DNA from: Chryseomicrobium sp. FSL W7-1435
Lineage (GTDB): Bacteria; Bacillota; Bacilli; Bacillales_A; Planococcaceae
Assembly: GCF_038595005.1 (NCBI RefSeq)
Contig: NZ_CP151997.1
Coordinates: 1,922,001-1,986,000, forward strand
Length of the DNA: 64,000 nucleotides
Direction of reading: 5' to 3'
Every line of letters begins with the position of its first letter. Positions within the stretch are counted from its first letter, which is position 1. The notes beneath the pieces were generated by a model. The model had not been told where the DNA came from. It searched no databases and was given only the letters and a program-made list of their open reading frames with translations. Positions 50,330 to 59,414 of the stretch are shown here, one piece after another. Both the position numbers and the translations under genes were made by a program.

Positions 50330-51270
50330 TGTGAATCTCCTTTCAAATGATAAAGAGCTCGATTCAAGCTTATTGTGTCGAATACAGAATAGGTTGTCAC
50401 GGACTTATCAATCTTTTTGATTAATCCGGAAAGAACGTTCCCTGGACCACACTCGACGAATGTATCGACTCCTAAATCAATCATCGTTCGTACAGACTCT
50501 TCCCAACGAACGGGAGCTGTAACTTGCTCGATTAGTAAGTTGCGGATCTCTTGTTCTTGTTCTACTGGTTGAGCAGTAACATTAGCGATCACCGGCACTT
50601 TTGGTGCCCGAACAGAAACCATGGCCAGCTCAACTGCCAACTTACTAGCAGCAGGTCGCATTAACGATGAATGGAACGGGCCACTAACTGTTAACGGAAT
50701 TGCACGTTTTGCTCCTTGCTCTTTTGCCAAAATCGATGCATTTGCGACTCCTTCTGATGTACCTGAAATAACAATTTGACCAGGACAGTTGAGGTTTGCT
50801 ACTTGAACGGCATGACCTTGTGCTGTAATCTCATCCGTCACCTTTTCCAAGTCGGCAGCCTGCATTCCAAGAATGGCTGCCATTGCTCCTTCACCTGCAG
50901 GAACGGCTTCATTCATATACTTCCCGCGTTTATGGACAATCGTTGCCCCGTCCTGAACCGATAATACGCCTGCCATCACAAGTGCCGAATATTCGCCCAG
51001 TGAGTGACCTGCTACGTAGTCCGGTTGAAGACCATGTTCCATTAATAAAGAAGCTGCTATTGTGCTGCTCAGCAATAAAGCTGGTTGAGCATGGTAAGTT
51101 TTCGTCAACTCTTCAAGAGGCCCTTCAAACATGATTTTAGAAATCGGTATGTTCATTGCTTTTTCAGCTGTTGTTAAATAATGCTCGTATTTCGGGAAGT
51201 TCTCAACAAGGTCTTTTGCCATTCCAACTGCTTGTGAGCCTTGTCCCGGGAAAATAAATGCTACTTTCAT
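50326..51270 (-). CDS. fabD: Malonyl-CoA:ACP transacylase
   Basis: Loads malonate onto ACP; about 314 residues. [20 protein letters not shown], catalytic serine in [16 protein letters not shown] and histidine in [17 protein letters not shown] are intact. ATG 51270 with AAGGATG upstream is the family start; ATG 51279 is an alternative. It begins one base after plsX. Confidence 0.97.
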   Translation of the reverse strand: MKVAFIFPGQGSQAVGMAKDLVENFPKYEHYLTTAEKAMNIPISKIMFEGPLEELTKTYHAQPALLLSSTIAASLLMEHGLQPDYVAGHSLGEYSALVMAGVLSVQDGATIVHKRGKYMNEAVPAGEGAMAAILGMQAADLEKVTDEITAQGHAVQVANLNCPGQIVISGTSEGVANASILAKEQGAKRAIPLTVSGPFHSSLMRPAASKLAVELAMVSVRAPKVPVIANVTAQPVEQEQEIRNLLIEQVTAPVRWEESVRTMIDLGVDTFVECGPGNVLSGLIKKIDKSVTTYSVFDTISLNRALYHLKGDSQ

Positions 51271-51271
51271 A

Positions 51272-52258
51272 TTACGCATCCTTTCGAACGGTCTCTGCAA
51301 TTATGCCACTGACATCCCACTCCACCATCGTACGTGCTTGACGAATGGCATGGAAAATCGCATTTTCATTAGAGGAACCATGTGCTTTTATAACCGGTGC
51401 GTTTAAGCCAAATAAACCAGCACCACCGTACTCTGTATAATCCATTAACCCTTTTAAGTCTGCTAAATCATTTTTCACCAATGCGGCAGCCAATTTTGTT
51501 TTAGTGGATTTCATGAATGTCTGCTTCAGCATCTTAAAGAGGCTTCCGGCAGTTCCTTCGATGGTTTTTAACACCATGTTGCCTGTGAATCCATCGGTAA
51601 CCACTACGTCAGCTACTCCATCTAATAAATCACGCGCCTCTACATTGCCGATAAAGTGAATAGGGGCTTGCTCTAACAGTGTATAAGCTTGCTTAGTAAG
51701 ATCATTACCTTTACCTGGTTCAGTTCCAATATTTAATAGACCAACTCTTGGTTTGTCAATTGAACGAACGTTTTGGGCATAAATAGATCCCATCACTGCA
51801 TATTGGACTAAGTGCTCTGGCTTAGCGTCCGCGTTTGCGCCTAAGTCCAGCATGACGAATCCTTTCCCATCGATTGTAGGAAGTGTTGGCGCAAGAGCCG
51901 GTCTTTCAATTCCTGGGATACGGCCAACGATGAATAAACCTGAAGCCATCAGGGCGCCTGTATTTCCTGCTGAGATGGCCGCTTGAGCTTCTCCATCTTT
52001 TACGGCCTGTGCCATGCGTACCATCGAGGCATCTTTTTTACGTCGAATGGCTCGCACAGGTTCATCCGTGGCTTCTATTTTCTCAGTTGTGGGAACAAAC
52101 GTTAGGCGTGGGTGCTCTTTTAGCAATGGTGTCACTTCAGCTTCCAAACCAAATAATAGAATTTCAATATCTGTGAACGTCTCAAGTGCACGGTATACGC
52201 CTTTTACAATTTCAGTAGGGGCGTGATCGCCACCCATTGCATCTACTGCTAATTTCAT
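51272..52258 (-). CDS. plsX: Phosphate acyltransferase PlsX
   Basis: Makes acyl-phosphate from acyl-ACP for phospholipid synthesis, 328 residues. [52 protein letters not shown] and [13 protein letters not shown] are family signatures. Overlaps fapR by four bases. Confidence 0.97.
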   Translation of the reverse strand: MKLAVDAMGGDHAPTEIVKGVYRALETFTDIEILLFGLEAEVTPLLKEHPRLTFVPTTEKIEATDEPVRAIRRKKDASMVRMAQAVKDGEAQAAISAGNTGALMASGLFIVGRIPGIERPALAPTLPTIDGKGFVMLDLGANADAKPEHLVQYAVMGSIYAQNVRSIDKPRVGLLNIGTEPGKGNDLTKQAYTLLEQAPIHFIGNVEARDLLDGVADVVVTDGFTGNMVLKTIEGTAGSLFKMLKQTFMKSTKTKLAAALVKNDLADLKGLMDYTEYGGAGLFGLNAPVIKAHGSSNENAIFHAIRQARTMVEWDVSGIIAETVRKDA

Positions 52259-52833
52259 TTCATCACCTTCTCTTCCGGTTGCGATACATGATACATAGTG
52301 AACTCCCCTTCAAACACTTTTTCCTGATGGACTTTACTAATGACGTGTATGGTAGAGTTCCGTTCATTTTCTCTTCGGGTGACTTGTGCTTTCGCTACAA
52401 CTCGGTCTCCCTTTTTTACCTGTTTAACAAAATGGATGGTTGCCTTTTTAGTGAGTGCCAGTTCATCATCTAATAATGCGACTGCTAAAGAATTAGCCTG
52501 AGCAAATAAATGATGGCCTCTTGCTATATTACGTGTATGAAAGACATGTTCTTGTCCAATTTCTAACATAGAAATCGCGGAATCGCCAAGTGTCAAATCA
52601 ATGATTTCTCCAATAACATCATCTTCAGTCAAGGAGCGCACAGTCGTCAGTCGATCCGTAGCAACGTGTTTAATCCGTTCTCGAAGCTCTGGGATCGATA
52701 ACTCCATGCGATCTAGGCGAATGGTTTGAACACTAACTTGAAAATTTGTCGCCAGCTGTTCATCCGTGATAAAAGGGTTATCCTCTAACATTTTTTGTAA
52801 GCCAGATTGTCGATCTTTTTTAGAATAGCGCAT
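52255..52833 (-). CDS. fapR: Fatty-acid/phospholipid regulator FapR
   Basis: Malonyl-CoA-responsive repressor, 192 residues. N-terminal DeoR-like helix-turn-helix ([38 protein letters not shown]) and C-terminal hot-dog fold ([20 protein letters not shown]) that binds malonyl-CoA. ATG 52833 follows GAGGTGAT. It lies first in the operon with a matching operator upstream, so autoregulation is likely. Confidence 0.96.
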   Translation of the reverse strand: MRYSKKDRQSGLQKMLEDNPFITDEQLATNFQVSVQTIRLDRMELSIPELRERIKHVATDRLTTVRSLTEDDVIGEIIDLTLGDSAISMLEIGQEHVFHTRNIARGHHLFAQANSLAVALLDDELALTKKATIHFVKQVKKGDRVVAKAQVTRRENERNSTIHVISKVHQEKVFEGEFTMYHVSQPEEKVMK

Positions 52834-52847
52834 GTTTATCACCTCTT

Positions 52848-52864
52848 TTAGCACTTGGTACTAA
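52848..52864 (-). promoter_or_regulatory. FapR operator
   Basis: Minus strand TTAGTACCAAGTGCTAA, an inverted repeat that agrees with the known FapR box (TTAGTACC at one half). It lies five bases from the -10, covering the predicted start point. Confidence 0.8.
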
Positions 52865-52868
52865 TATC

Positions 52869-52897
52869 AGTATATAAATAGAAAAAAAAGAATGCAA
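52869..52897 (-). promoter_or_regulatory. Sigma-A-type promoter for fapR operon
   Basis: Minus strand TTGCAT, 17 bases, TATACT. The -35 lies inside the 3' stem of the recG terminator and the spacer includes its T-run. Confidence 0.65.
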
Positions 52898-52920
52898 GAA
52901 CTGTTTCGTTCTTTGCATTC
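52882..52920 (-). terminator. Intrinsic terminator after recG
   Basis: Minus-strand stem GAATGCAAAGAAC / GTTCTTGCATTC with one bulge and a six-base loop, then eight T. It starts at the base after the recG stop and overlaps the fapR promoter. Confidence 0.9.
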
Positions 52921-54969
52921 TTAATCAATACGATGACCGTCTAAAATACCCGATTTTTCTAGCGCTTCACGATAAGGTTGCCATTCTTCTGAGTTCCAAA
53001 AGTAACTACTATCGACCAGTCGTTCAGCGTCTTCACGCGCCGTTTGCAAGGCCCGATAATCATGAACAAGATCAGCGATTTTAAACTCAGGCATCCCGCT
53101 TTGTTTACGGCCAAAAAAGTCTCCAGGTCCGCGTAGCTCTAAATCTTTTTCAGCTAATGCAAAACCATCTGTCGTCTCTGTCATGGACGTCATACGCTCT
53201 TTTCCTACTTCCGTTTTCGGATCAGCAATTAACACACAATATGATTGGTGATCGCCACGGCCTACACGCCCACGTAACTGATGCAGTTGTGCGAGCCCAA
53301 AACGCTCTGCATCAAAAATCATCATAAATGTCGCATTCGGAATATTGACCCCTACCTCTACTACGGTTGTAGAAACAAGGATTTGACTCTCATTTTCTGA
53401 AAACCTTCGCATCACGGCATCCTTCTCGTCAGAGGGTAACTTACCATGCATCAACTCTACTTTAAAAGCCGGTTCATAATAGTGTTGCAGCTGATGAAAA
53501 ATATCGAGAACATTTTGCAAATCTAACTTATCCGACTCTTCAATAAGCGGACAGATAACATAGGCTTGTCTGCCTGCTAAAAGCTCTTTCTTCAAACGGC
53601 TAAGAAGAGCAGGCAATTGTTGCTCTTTCATCCAGTAGGTTTCAATCGGTTTTCGTCCGGCAGGCATTTCATCAACTACGGTAACATCCATTTCTCCGAA
53701 AGCAGTAATAGCCAGAGTCCTTGGTATAGGAGTCGCCGTCATAAATAGCACATCAGGCTCAAGACCCTTTTGTTTTAACACACGTCTTTGCTCCACGCCA
53801 AAGCGGTGCTGCTCATCGGTTACTACTACACCAAGATTATGAAACTGGACGTCAGGTTGAATCAAAGCATGCGTGCCGATTACGACATCGATTTCTCCAT
53901 TTTGCAGGCCTTCTAGAATCTGTCGACGTGCTTTTGCTTTAGTCGATCCCGTCAATAATGCTACTTGAATGCCAAGTGGTGTGAACCATTCAAAAAACGC
54001 ATTTGCGTGTTGCTCTGCTAAAATTTCGGTCGGTGCCATAATTGCGCCTTGTAAACCCGCACTATATCCAGCTATTAAAGTAATGGCTGCAACAACCGTT
54101 TTACCTGAACCTACGTCACCTTGTAACAAACGATTCATTTGATAAGGTGCTCGTAAATCGTTTAAAATCTCGGTGACCGCTCGTTGTTGTGCTCCCGTTA
54201 ATTGATAGGGAAGTGAAGAAACGAAACTAGTGATTAGCAGTTGATCATAGTCAACGGCCCGCCCAACATTCGCCTCTTTGCGTAATTTTTTAAGGGCCTG
54301 CATTTTTAATTGAAATTGCAGCAATTCTTCATAAACAAATCTTCTTCGAGCATTTTTGGTGCTGTCCGCGTCTTCAGGAAAATGGATTGCTTGGAGTGCT
54401 TGAAAAAGTCCTGGAAGACGGTATGAATCTCTGACTGACTCAGGTAAAGGATCGACCCACTCATCTTTTGTCTGCTCAAACACTTGCGTCAGAATTCGAC
54501 GGAACACCTTTTGAGTGACACGGCCTTTCAGACTGTAAACTGGTTCAAAGTCATGCGCATCTGTACGAGGTCCCAGTTGATGTGCCGAAGCCTGAATAAC
54601 TTGTCTTCCCTTATCCCACTTGCCAGAAATAGTAACTATTTCACCAGGCACAAATTTTGATTTCAAGTAGGGTTGATTGAAAAATACGGCTTTGATGAGA
54701 TGTCGGCCCGTCAAAACTTTGACTTGCAGTCTTGATTTCTTGCCCATAAATAATATAGTTGGGTCACTTTCGACTCGGCCTTCTACAGTAACCCGTTCAT
54801 TATGATCTGTTAACGTTAAATCTTTTAAACGAAAATCTTCGTGGCGGGTAGGAAATGTGAACAGGACATCTTCCATAGTGAAGATGCCCAGTTCATTCAA
54901 TGCTTCTGCCGTCGCTTTTCCTACACCTTTAAGTATAGAGATTGGCTCTTGCAGCATATTATTGCTCAC
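52921..54969 (-). CDS. recG: ATP-dependent DNA helicase RecG
   Basis: Branch-migration helicase, 682 residues. N-terminal wedge with OB fold (LTDHNERVTVEGRVESDPTI), Walker A LLQGDVGSGKTVVAAITLIA, VVTDEQHRFGVEQRRVL (DEQH), TATPIPRTLAITAFGEMDV, and a C-terminal domain with QLHQLRGRVGRGDHQSYCVL. The GTG at 54969 overlaps sdaAA; an ATG four codons inside is an alternative start. Confidence 0.97.
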   Translation of the reverse strand: MSNNMLQEPISILKGVGKATAEALNELGIFTMEDVLFTFPTRHEDFRLKDLTLTDHNERVTVEGRVESDPTILFMGKKSRLQVKVLTGRHLIKAVFFNQPYLKSKFVPGEIVTISGKWDKGRQVIQASAHQLGPRTDAHDFEPVYSLKGRVTQKVFRRILTQVFEQTKDEWVDPLPESVRDSYRLPGLFQALQAIHFPEDADSTKNARRRFVYEELLQFQLKMQALKKLRKEANVGRAVDYDQLLITSFVSSLPYQLTGAQQRAVTEILNDLRAPYQMNRLLQGDVGSGKTVVAAITLIAGYSAGLQGAIMAPTEILAEQHANAFFEWFTPLGIQVALLTGSTKAKARRQILEGLQNGEIDVVIGTHALIQPDVQFHNLGVVVTDEQHRFGVEQRRVLKQKGLEPDVLFMTATPIPRTLAITAFGEMDVTVVDEMPAGRKPIETYWMKEQQLPALLSRLKKELLAGRQAYVICPLIEESDKLDLQNVLDIFHQLQHYYEPAFKVELMHGKLPSDEKDAVMRRFSENESQILVSTTVVEVGVNIPNATFMMIFDAERFGLAQLHQLRGRVGRGDHQSYCVLIADPKTEVGKERMTSMTETTDGFALAEKDLELRGPGDFFGRKQSGMPEFKIADLVHDYRALQTAREDAERLVDSSYFWNSEEWQPYREALEKSGILDGHRID

Positions 54970-55861
54970 GGCCTACTACAGCGCCGCCAAATATTTTAGC
55001 TTCTAACCAACGACCTGTTGGTGTCGCTGCTAACCCACCCTGTGCAGTTTCTTTCAATGCAGTCGGCATCGTCTGCCCAATTTTGTACATTGCATCGATT
55101 ACTTCATCACATGGAATACGGCTTGTTACGCCCGCAAGTGCCATATCCGCTGCAACGAGCGCATTAGCTGCTCCCATTGCATTTCGTTTTACACAAGGTA
55201 CTTCTACCAAGCCTGCTACTGGGTCACACACTAATCCCAACATATTTTTAAGTGTTATAGCAAAAGCTTCTGAACATTGTTGAGGTGAGCCGCCCGCCAT
55301 TTCTGTAATGGCTGCAGCTGCCATCCCAGAAGCAGAACCTACTTCAGCTTGACAACCTCCCGCTGCTCCTGAAATCGAAGCATTGTTAGCAACAACAAAG
55401 CCAAATGCACCCGAAGTGAATAAATAGTTAATCATTTGTTCTCGCGTCGGATTCAATTTATGAATGACAGCAAAAAGTGTACCTGGTACAACTCCCGCAG
55501 ATCCAGCGGTAGGGGTTGCACAAATTGTCCCCATAGCTGCATTGACTTCATTTGTAGCTACCGCTTTGCTGACCGCATCCAATAACAATTCTCCGGATAG
55601 AGAGTTCCCTTTTTTCATGTAATTCTGGATAAGGACTGCATCGCCGCCGGTTAATCCAGAAGTGGAGCGCACTCCTTGTAAGCCTTTTTCTACTGCTTCT
55701 TCCATTACGGTTAAATTGCGGTCCATTTGTTTCATGATTTCTTCACGAGTTCGGTCCGTAACTAGCATTTCTTGCTCAATCATTATTTCAGAGATTAATT
55801 TATTTTCAGCTTCCGCTCGCTCAACAAGTTCACGGACATTGCGAAATAATACTTCCATCAT
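54959..55861 (-). CDS. sdaAA: L-serine dehydratase, iron-sulfur alpha subunit
   Basis: Deaminates serine to pyruvate using a 4Fe-4S cluster; 300 residues. NAAMGTICATPTAGSAGVVP, GAAGGCQAEVGSASGMAAAA and MLGLVCDPVAGLVEVPCVKR carry the cluster cysteines. Partner SdaAB is encoded just upstream, nine bases away. Its end overlaps the recG start. Confidence 0.97.
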   Translation of the reverse strand: MMEVLFRNVRELVERAEAENKLISEIMIEQEMLVTDRTREEIMKQMDRNLTVMEEAVEKGLQGVRSTSGLTGGDAVLIQNYMKKGNSLSGELLLDAVSKAVATNEVNAAMGTICATPTAGSAGVVPGTLFAVIHKLNPTREQMINYLFTSGAFGFVVANNASISGAAGGCQAEVGSASGMAAAAITEMAGGSPQQCSEAFAITLKNMLGLVCDPVAGLVEVPCVKRNAMGAANALVAADMALAGVTSRIPCDEVIDAMYKIGQTMPTALKETAQGGLAATPTGRWLEAKIFGGAVVGREQ

Positions 55862-55870
55862 GAATTCCTC

Positions 55871-56533
55871 CTAATCAGCAATACGCGTCACTTGAGTGAT
55901 ATTAGGTAAAGTGGCGATTTCAGCCAATACTGCTTCACTTACCGTTTGATCGACTTCAATTACCATGAGCGCCATATTGCCCTTTTCTTTTCGCGAAACT
56001 TCCATGTGCCCAATGTTAATTTGTTGATCAGCTAGACATTTAGCTACACTAGCAATACAACCAGAGCGGTCTTCATGCACCACTAGTATAGCAGCTCCGC
56101 CACCTGATAAGCGCAGTGGGAAGCCATTGAGCTCAACAAGCTCTACTTTCCCTCCACCGATGGATATACCGACCATCGACATTTCCTGTTGCTCGTCACC
56201 TAGTACAATGCGCGCCGTATTTGGGTGCTCTGTGTGTGCAGTTTCAGGTATAAATTCAAAGGTCAACCCTAAACGTGCTGCGTCTTCAAAAGCTGTTTTG
56301 ATGCGTTCATCATCTGTATCATAATCTAGAAGACCGCCGATAATTGCTACATCAGTTCCGTGGCCTTTGTAAGTTTCTGCAAAGGATCCATAAAGATGTA
56401 CTTTTGCCCATTTTGGCTGTCGACCAAATAAATCACGGCCGATACGTCCGATGCGAGCAGCACCTGCTGTATGTGAAGATGAAGGCCCAATCATAACTGG
56501 CCCAATTATATCGAACACTGATTTAAATTTCAT
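55871..56533 (-). CDS. sdaAB: L-serine dehydratase, beta subunit (ACT domain)
   Basis: Regulatory subunit, 220 residues. FDIIGPVMIGPSSSHTAGAA is the serine dehydratase beta N-terminus and a C-terminal ACT domain (ILVVHEDRSGCIASVAKCLA) follows. ATG 56533 has GGGGGAT upstream. A possible cre site lies 40 bases upstream, consistent with carbon control of serine catabolism. Confidence 0.95.
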   Translation of the reverse strand: MKFKSVFDIIGPVMIGPSSSHTAGAARIGRIGRDLFGRQPKWAKVHLYGSFAETYKGHGTDVAIIGGLLDYDTDDERIKTAFEDAARLGLTFEFIPETAHTEHPNTARIVLGDEQQEMSMVGISIGGGKVELVELNGFPLRLSGGGAAILVVHEDRSGCIASVAKCLADQQINIGHMEVSRKEKGNMALMVIEVDQTVSEAVLAEIATLPNITQVTRIAD

Positions 56534-56572
56534 ACTTATATCCCCCAAACCTTTATCCTTTCCATTTTACTA

Positions 56573-56586
56573 TGAAAACGCTTTAA
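56573..56586 (-). promoter_or_regulatory. Possible catabolite-responsive element upstream of sdaAB
   Basis: Minus strand TTAAAGCGTTTTCA matches 13 of 14 positions of TGWAANCGNTNWCA. It sits 40-53 bases before the sdaAB ATG. CcpA control is inference. Confidence 0.4.
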
Positions 56587-56598
56587 CTTCTAGTTCTT

Positions 56599-56734
56599 AG
56601 ATGTGGAGAACGCTACTCTAGAAATTCCGAGGAAATCAGACGTGCCCGTGAAGGCGCTCTTTAGCCTTTGCGGGTGCGGCTGATTCCGCAGTGTGTTTCT
56701 GGCGTTCGGAACTCGATTACGCTCAGATGTGGAG
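56599..56734. repeat. REP/MITE-like imperfect palindrome with flanking direct repeats
   Basis: A roughly 100-nt imperfect inverted repeat (GAACGC 56608 with GCGTTC 56707; AGAAA/TTTCT; GGAAATCAG/CTGATTCC; AAGGC/GCCTT apex) lies between direct repeats AGATGTGGAG at 56599-56608 and 56725-56734. It is more GC-rich than its surroundings and has no ORF. It fills most of the 290-bp sdaAB-fakA gap. Confidence 0.7.
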
Positions 56735-56749
56735 CAGACTATTCAGCGT

Positions 56750-56790
56750 AAAAAAAGCAGATTCTCTAGAACCAAATCTAGAAAATCTGC
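56750..56790 (-). terminator. Intrinsic terminator after fakA
   Basis: Minus-strand stem GCAGATTTTCTAGA / TCTAGAGAATCTGC, loop TTTGGT, then TTTTTTACG. Confidence 0.88.
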
Positions 56791-56823
56791 TGATATAATT
56801 TTGGTCTCTAATGAACTTACCTA

Positions 56824-58467
56824 TTATTCCACTGAAAGAATGTACGGATAAAGTGGTTGCTTACCGTTATACATTTCTACTTCAACGTCTGGATAATGTG
56901 CTTCCACCCAGTCAGCTAATTCCTGTGCATGAGCTTCTGTAGTATCTTGACCATAGAGAATAGTTAACAGTTCTGCGTCCTCATCTACCATTGATTCTAG
57001 TAACTGTTTAGCAGCTACTTCAAGATCTTTTGTAGATAAAATAATTTTACCTTCTGCAATCGCCATAAAGTCATCTTTGGCAATTTCAACGCCATCAATT
57101 GAAGTATCTCGAACGGCATGCGTGATTTGTCCTGTTTTCACATGTGCAAAAGCTTGCGTCATCGAATTTTTGTTGTCTTCTACTGTAGCCTCAGGATTGA
57201 AAGCAAGAACCGCCGCCATTCCTTGTGGTACTGTTTTCGTTGGGACAACTGCCGCTTCAATTTCAAGCAGTTCAGCAGCTTGTTCAGCTGCCATGATGAT
57301 GTTTTTGTTGTTCGGTAAAATTAATACTCGTTCAGCACCTACATCTTTGATTGCTTTTACGATATCTTCTGTTGAAGGATTCATCGTTTGACCGCCTTCA
57401 ATTACAGCAGAAGCACCTAGATTTTTTAACAGCTCACTAACACCTGTGCCCATTGCAACAGTGACAACGGCATAAGGATGCTTGACTGTTTTCTGTTTCT
57501 TAGGTTGTTCGCCAACAAGATCAGTGTGCTGTTCGCGCATATTTTCAATTTTAATTTTGATCAGGTCTCCATATTGCTGTCCATAGTTCAATACTTCTCC
57601 TGGTTGCTCTGAATGAATATGTATTTTAGCTACCTCATCATCTGAGATGACAAGTAGTGAATCTCCATATACACTCAAATCATTTCGGAAATCACCCTCA
57701 TCGAATGATTTTTTTGTTTCATCTAAACGAACCATGAATTCCGTGCAGAAACCAAATTCAATTTCAGAAGTGTCCATGAATCCTTGGATAGCCATGTGGT
57801 GCTCAGCACTAATCATTTCATCCATAGACCCACCAGCTGTTTTTTCAGGAAGTTCTTCTCCTTTTAACGACGCCAAGAAGCCTTCGTATACATAGACAAG
57901 CCCCTGACCGCCACTATCGACAACTCCAACTTCTTTTAATACCGGCAATAAATCCGGTGTACGTTTTAGTGAAGCTTTTGCTTCTTCTAATATGATTGTC
58001 ATGAGTTCATCGATCGCATCAACTTCTTTAGCGGCTTCGACTGCCTTTTTTGCGGCATCTTTAGCAACCGTTAAGATTGTTCCTTCAACAGGCTTCATAA
58101 CCGCTTTATAAGCCGTATCTACGCCGTATTGTAGTCCAGCAGCAAATTGTTCAGCTGTCACCTCTGCGTATCCTTCAACTGATTTACCGAACCCTCTAAA
58201 TAATTGAGAAAGAATAACACCCGAGTTGCCTCGTGCTCCCATAAGCAAACCTTTTGCAAGTGCTTGCGCTGTTTTACCTAGGTGTTCAGTTGTATGAGTT
58301 GCGGTTTCCGCAGCACCTGATGTCATCGATAAATTCATGTTTGTTCCTGTGTCACCATCGGGCACTGGGAAGACATTCAACGCATCCACATAGGCTGCAT
58401 TTTGAGCAAGGTGGTGTGCACCCATCTGCACCATCTCAGCAAATTGATTACCATTAATCGTTTTCAT
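56824..58467 (-). CDS. fakA: Fatty acid kinase FakA (YloV, DhaL-like)
   Basis: ATP-binding subunit that phosphorylates exogenous fatty acids held by FakB proteins; about 547 residues. N-terminal DhaL domain with ALNVFPVPDGDTGTNMNLSM (metal-binding aspartates near 37 and 39) and LLMGARGNSGVILSQLFRGF; a middle FakB-contact domain and a C-terminal FakA-specific domain follow. ATG 58467 follows GGGAGAG; an earlier codon at 58518 is not family-like. Confidence 0.94.
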   Translation of the reverse strand: MKTINGNQFAEMVQMGAHHLAQNAAYVDALNVFPVPDGDTGTNMNLSMTSGAAETATHTTEHLGKTAQALAKGLLMGARGNSGVILSQLFRGFGKSVEGYAEVTAEQFAAGLQYGVDTAYKAVMKPVEGTILTVAKDAAKKAVEAAKEVDAIDELMTIILEEAKASLKRTPDLLPVLKEVGVVDSGGQGLVYVYEGFLASLKGEELPEKTAGGSMDEMISAEHHMAIQGFMDTSEIEFGFCTEFMVRLDETKKSFDEGDFRNDLSVYGDSLLVISDDEVAKIHIHSEQPGEVLNYGQQYGDLIKIKIENMREQHTDLVGEQPKKQKTVKHPYAVVTVAMGTGVSELLKNLGASAVIEGGQTMNPSTEDIVKAIKDVGAERVLILPNNKNIIMAAEQAAELLEIEAAVVPTKTVPQGMAAVLAFNPEATVEDNKNSMTQAFAHVKTGQITHAVRDTSIDGVEIAKDDFMAIAEGKIILSTKDLEVAAKQLLESMVDEDAELLTILYGQDTTEAHAQELADWVEAHYPDVEVEMYNGKQPLYPYILSVE

Positions 58468-58480
58468 AATGTTCTCTCCC

Positions 58481-58843
58481 TTACATTGTCGCAACGCGAA
58501 CGCCTTGCACATAGACATTCACCGATTCGACAGCCATTCCTAAAGATTTGCCGAGCGTGTATTTCACTTTCGATTGCACTTGGTAAGCGATTTCTGAAAT
58601 CTTTGTACCATAGCTTACGATAATATACATATCAATATTTACTTTTCCATCTTTTTCACGAACCAGAACACCTTTAGAAAAGTTCTCTTTGCGAAGGATA
58701 TCTGATAGGCCATCCTTCACTTGATGCTTCGATGCCATTCCGACAATCCCATAACATTCAATAGCAGCTCCGCCCGCAATTTGAGCGATAGCGTCTTGTG
58801 AGATTTCGATCTGACCAAAGTCGTTTTTAATTTCAATCGACAT
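58481..58843 (-). CDS. yloU: Asp23/Gls24 family protein YloU
   Basis: A 120-residue alkaline-shock family protein: EISQDAIAQIAGGAAIECYG and GVLVREKDGKVNIDMYIIVS are typical. Function is uncertain; members often precede fakA, as here, 13 bases away. AGGAGGG lies upstream. Confidence 0.93.
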   Translation of the reverse strand: MSIEIKNDFGQIEISQDAIAQIAGGAAIECYGIVGMASKHQVKDGLSDILRKENFSKGVLVREKDGKVNIDMYIIVSYGTKISEIAYQVQSKVKYTLGKSLGMAVESVNVYVQGVRVATM

Positions 58844-58954
58844 TTGTAATTCCCTCCTAAGTCAAACTGACTACCTTACATTGTACTATACGATACGAAT
58901 CATGAAAAGAAACGTTTTCAAGATGGTCTGTAAAGGAAATTTTCTTGATAACAC

Positions 58955-58983
58955 TTGCGAACACAAAAAAAGTATGGTAAATT
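58955..58983 (+). promoter_or_regulatory. Candidate rpmB promoter
   Basis: Plus strand TTGCGA, 17 bases, TAAATT, about 67 bases before the rpmB ATG. The -10 is imperfect. Confidence 0.45.
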
Positions 58984-59050
58984 ACTAAAGTATGTGAAAT
59001 AACGAAGTAAAACAAAAAGCATAGCTTCTTGTTGTGAGGAGGGAATTAGT

Positions 59051-59239
59051 ATGCCTAAACAATGTGTAATTACAGGCCGTAAGACTCGTTCTGGAAACAA
59101 CCGTTCACACGCTATGAACGCTTCTAAGCGTACATGGGGTGCTAACTTACAAAAAGTTCGTATTCTTGTAGATGGTAAACCAAAACGCGTATGGGTTTCT
59201 GCTCGTGCATTAAAATCAGGAAAAGTGGAGCGCGTTTAA
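59051..59239 (+). CDS. rpmB: 50S ribosomal protein L28
   Basis: A 62-residue large-subunit protein and the only plus-strand CDS in the window. [39 protein letters not shown] and [11 protein letters not shown] are L28 signatures. GAGGAGGG lies upstream. CXXC zinc pairs are absent (C5 only). It is divergent from yloU and convergent with spoVM, as in B. subtilis. Confidence 0.98.
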   Translation: MPKQCVITGRKTRSGNNRSHAMNASKRTWGANLQKVRILVDGKPKRVWVSARALKSGKVERV

Positions 59240-59251
59240 TCGCCTCTTTTT

Positions 59252-59297
59252 TCTAAAAAAACCACAGCTCTCTTCGGAGGCGCTGTGGTTTTTTGTT
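59252..59297. terminator. Bidirectional terminator after rpmB
   Basis: AAAAAACCACAGC, 13-base loop, GCTGTGGTTTTTT. Pairs well on either strand. Confidence 0.92.
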
Positions 59298-59307
59298 TTT
59301 AGATAGC

Positions 59308-59336
59308 AAAAAACCGCCCTAATGGCGGTTTTTTTT
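59308..59336. terminator. Second bidirectional terminator, overlapping spoVM end
   Basis: AAAACCGCC, loop CTAAT, GGCGGTTTTTTTT. The minus-strand loop holds the spoVM stop codon TAG. Confidence 0.92.
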
Positions 59337-59414
59337 CGACTTTTGATTATCCTTGAAGAACCAACGCAAGAGCTTAGTGACACTTGCCGGAAGCTGAATA
59401 GTAATGACCTTCAC
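59319..59414 (-). CDS. spoVM: Stage V sporulation protein M, divergent
   Basis: A 31-residue peptide starting at GTG 59412-59414, directly after the thiN stop. It begins MKVITIQLPASVTKLLRW. Against B. subtilis SpoVM (26 residues) the M1, K2, T5, I6, L8, P9 and R17 positions agree, P9 being the proline needed for curvature sensing. The rest is an amphipathic helix with a longer, Lys/Asn-rich tail ending in the terminator hairpin. SpoVM marks the forespore surface and anchors SpoIVA. Position between thiN and rpmB equals B. subtilis. GGGG five bases upstream may serve as ribosome site. Too short for usual gene finders. Confidence 0.8.
   Translation of the reverse strand: MKVITIQLPASVTKLLRWFFKDNQKSKKNRH

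Noticed and set aside
58904-58920. Second cre site (AAACGTTTTC) between yloU and rpmB
   Set aside because: Two or more mismatches to the CcpA consensus in either direction and no catabolic gene nearby.
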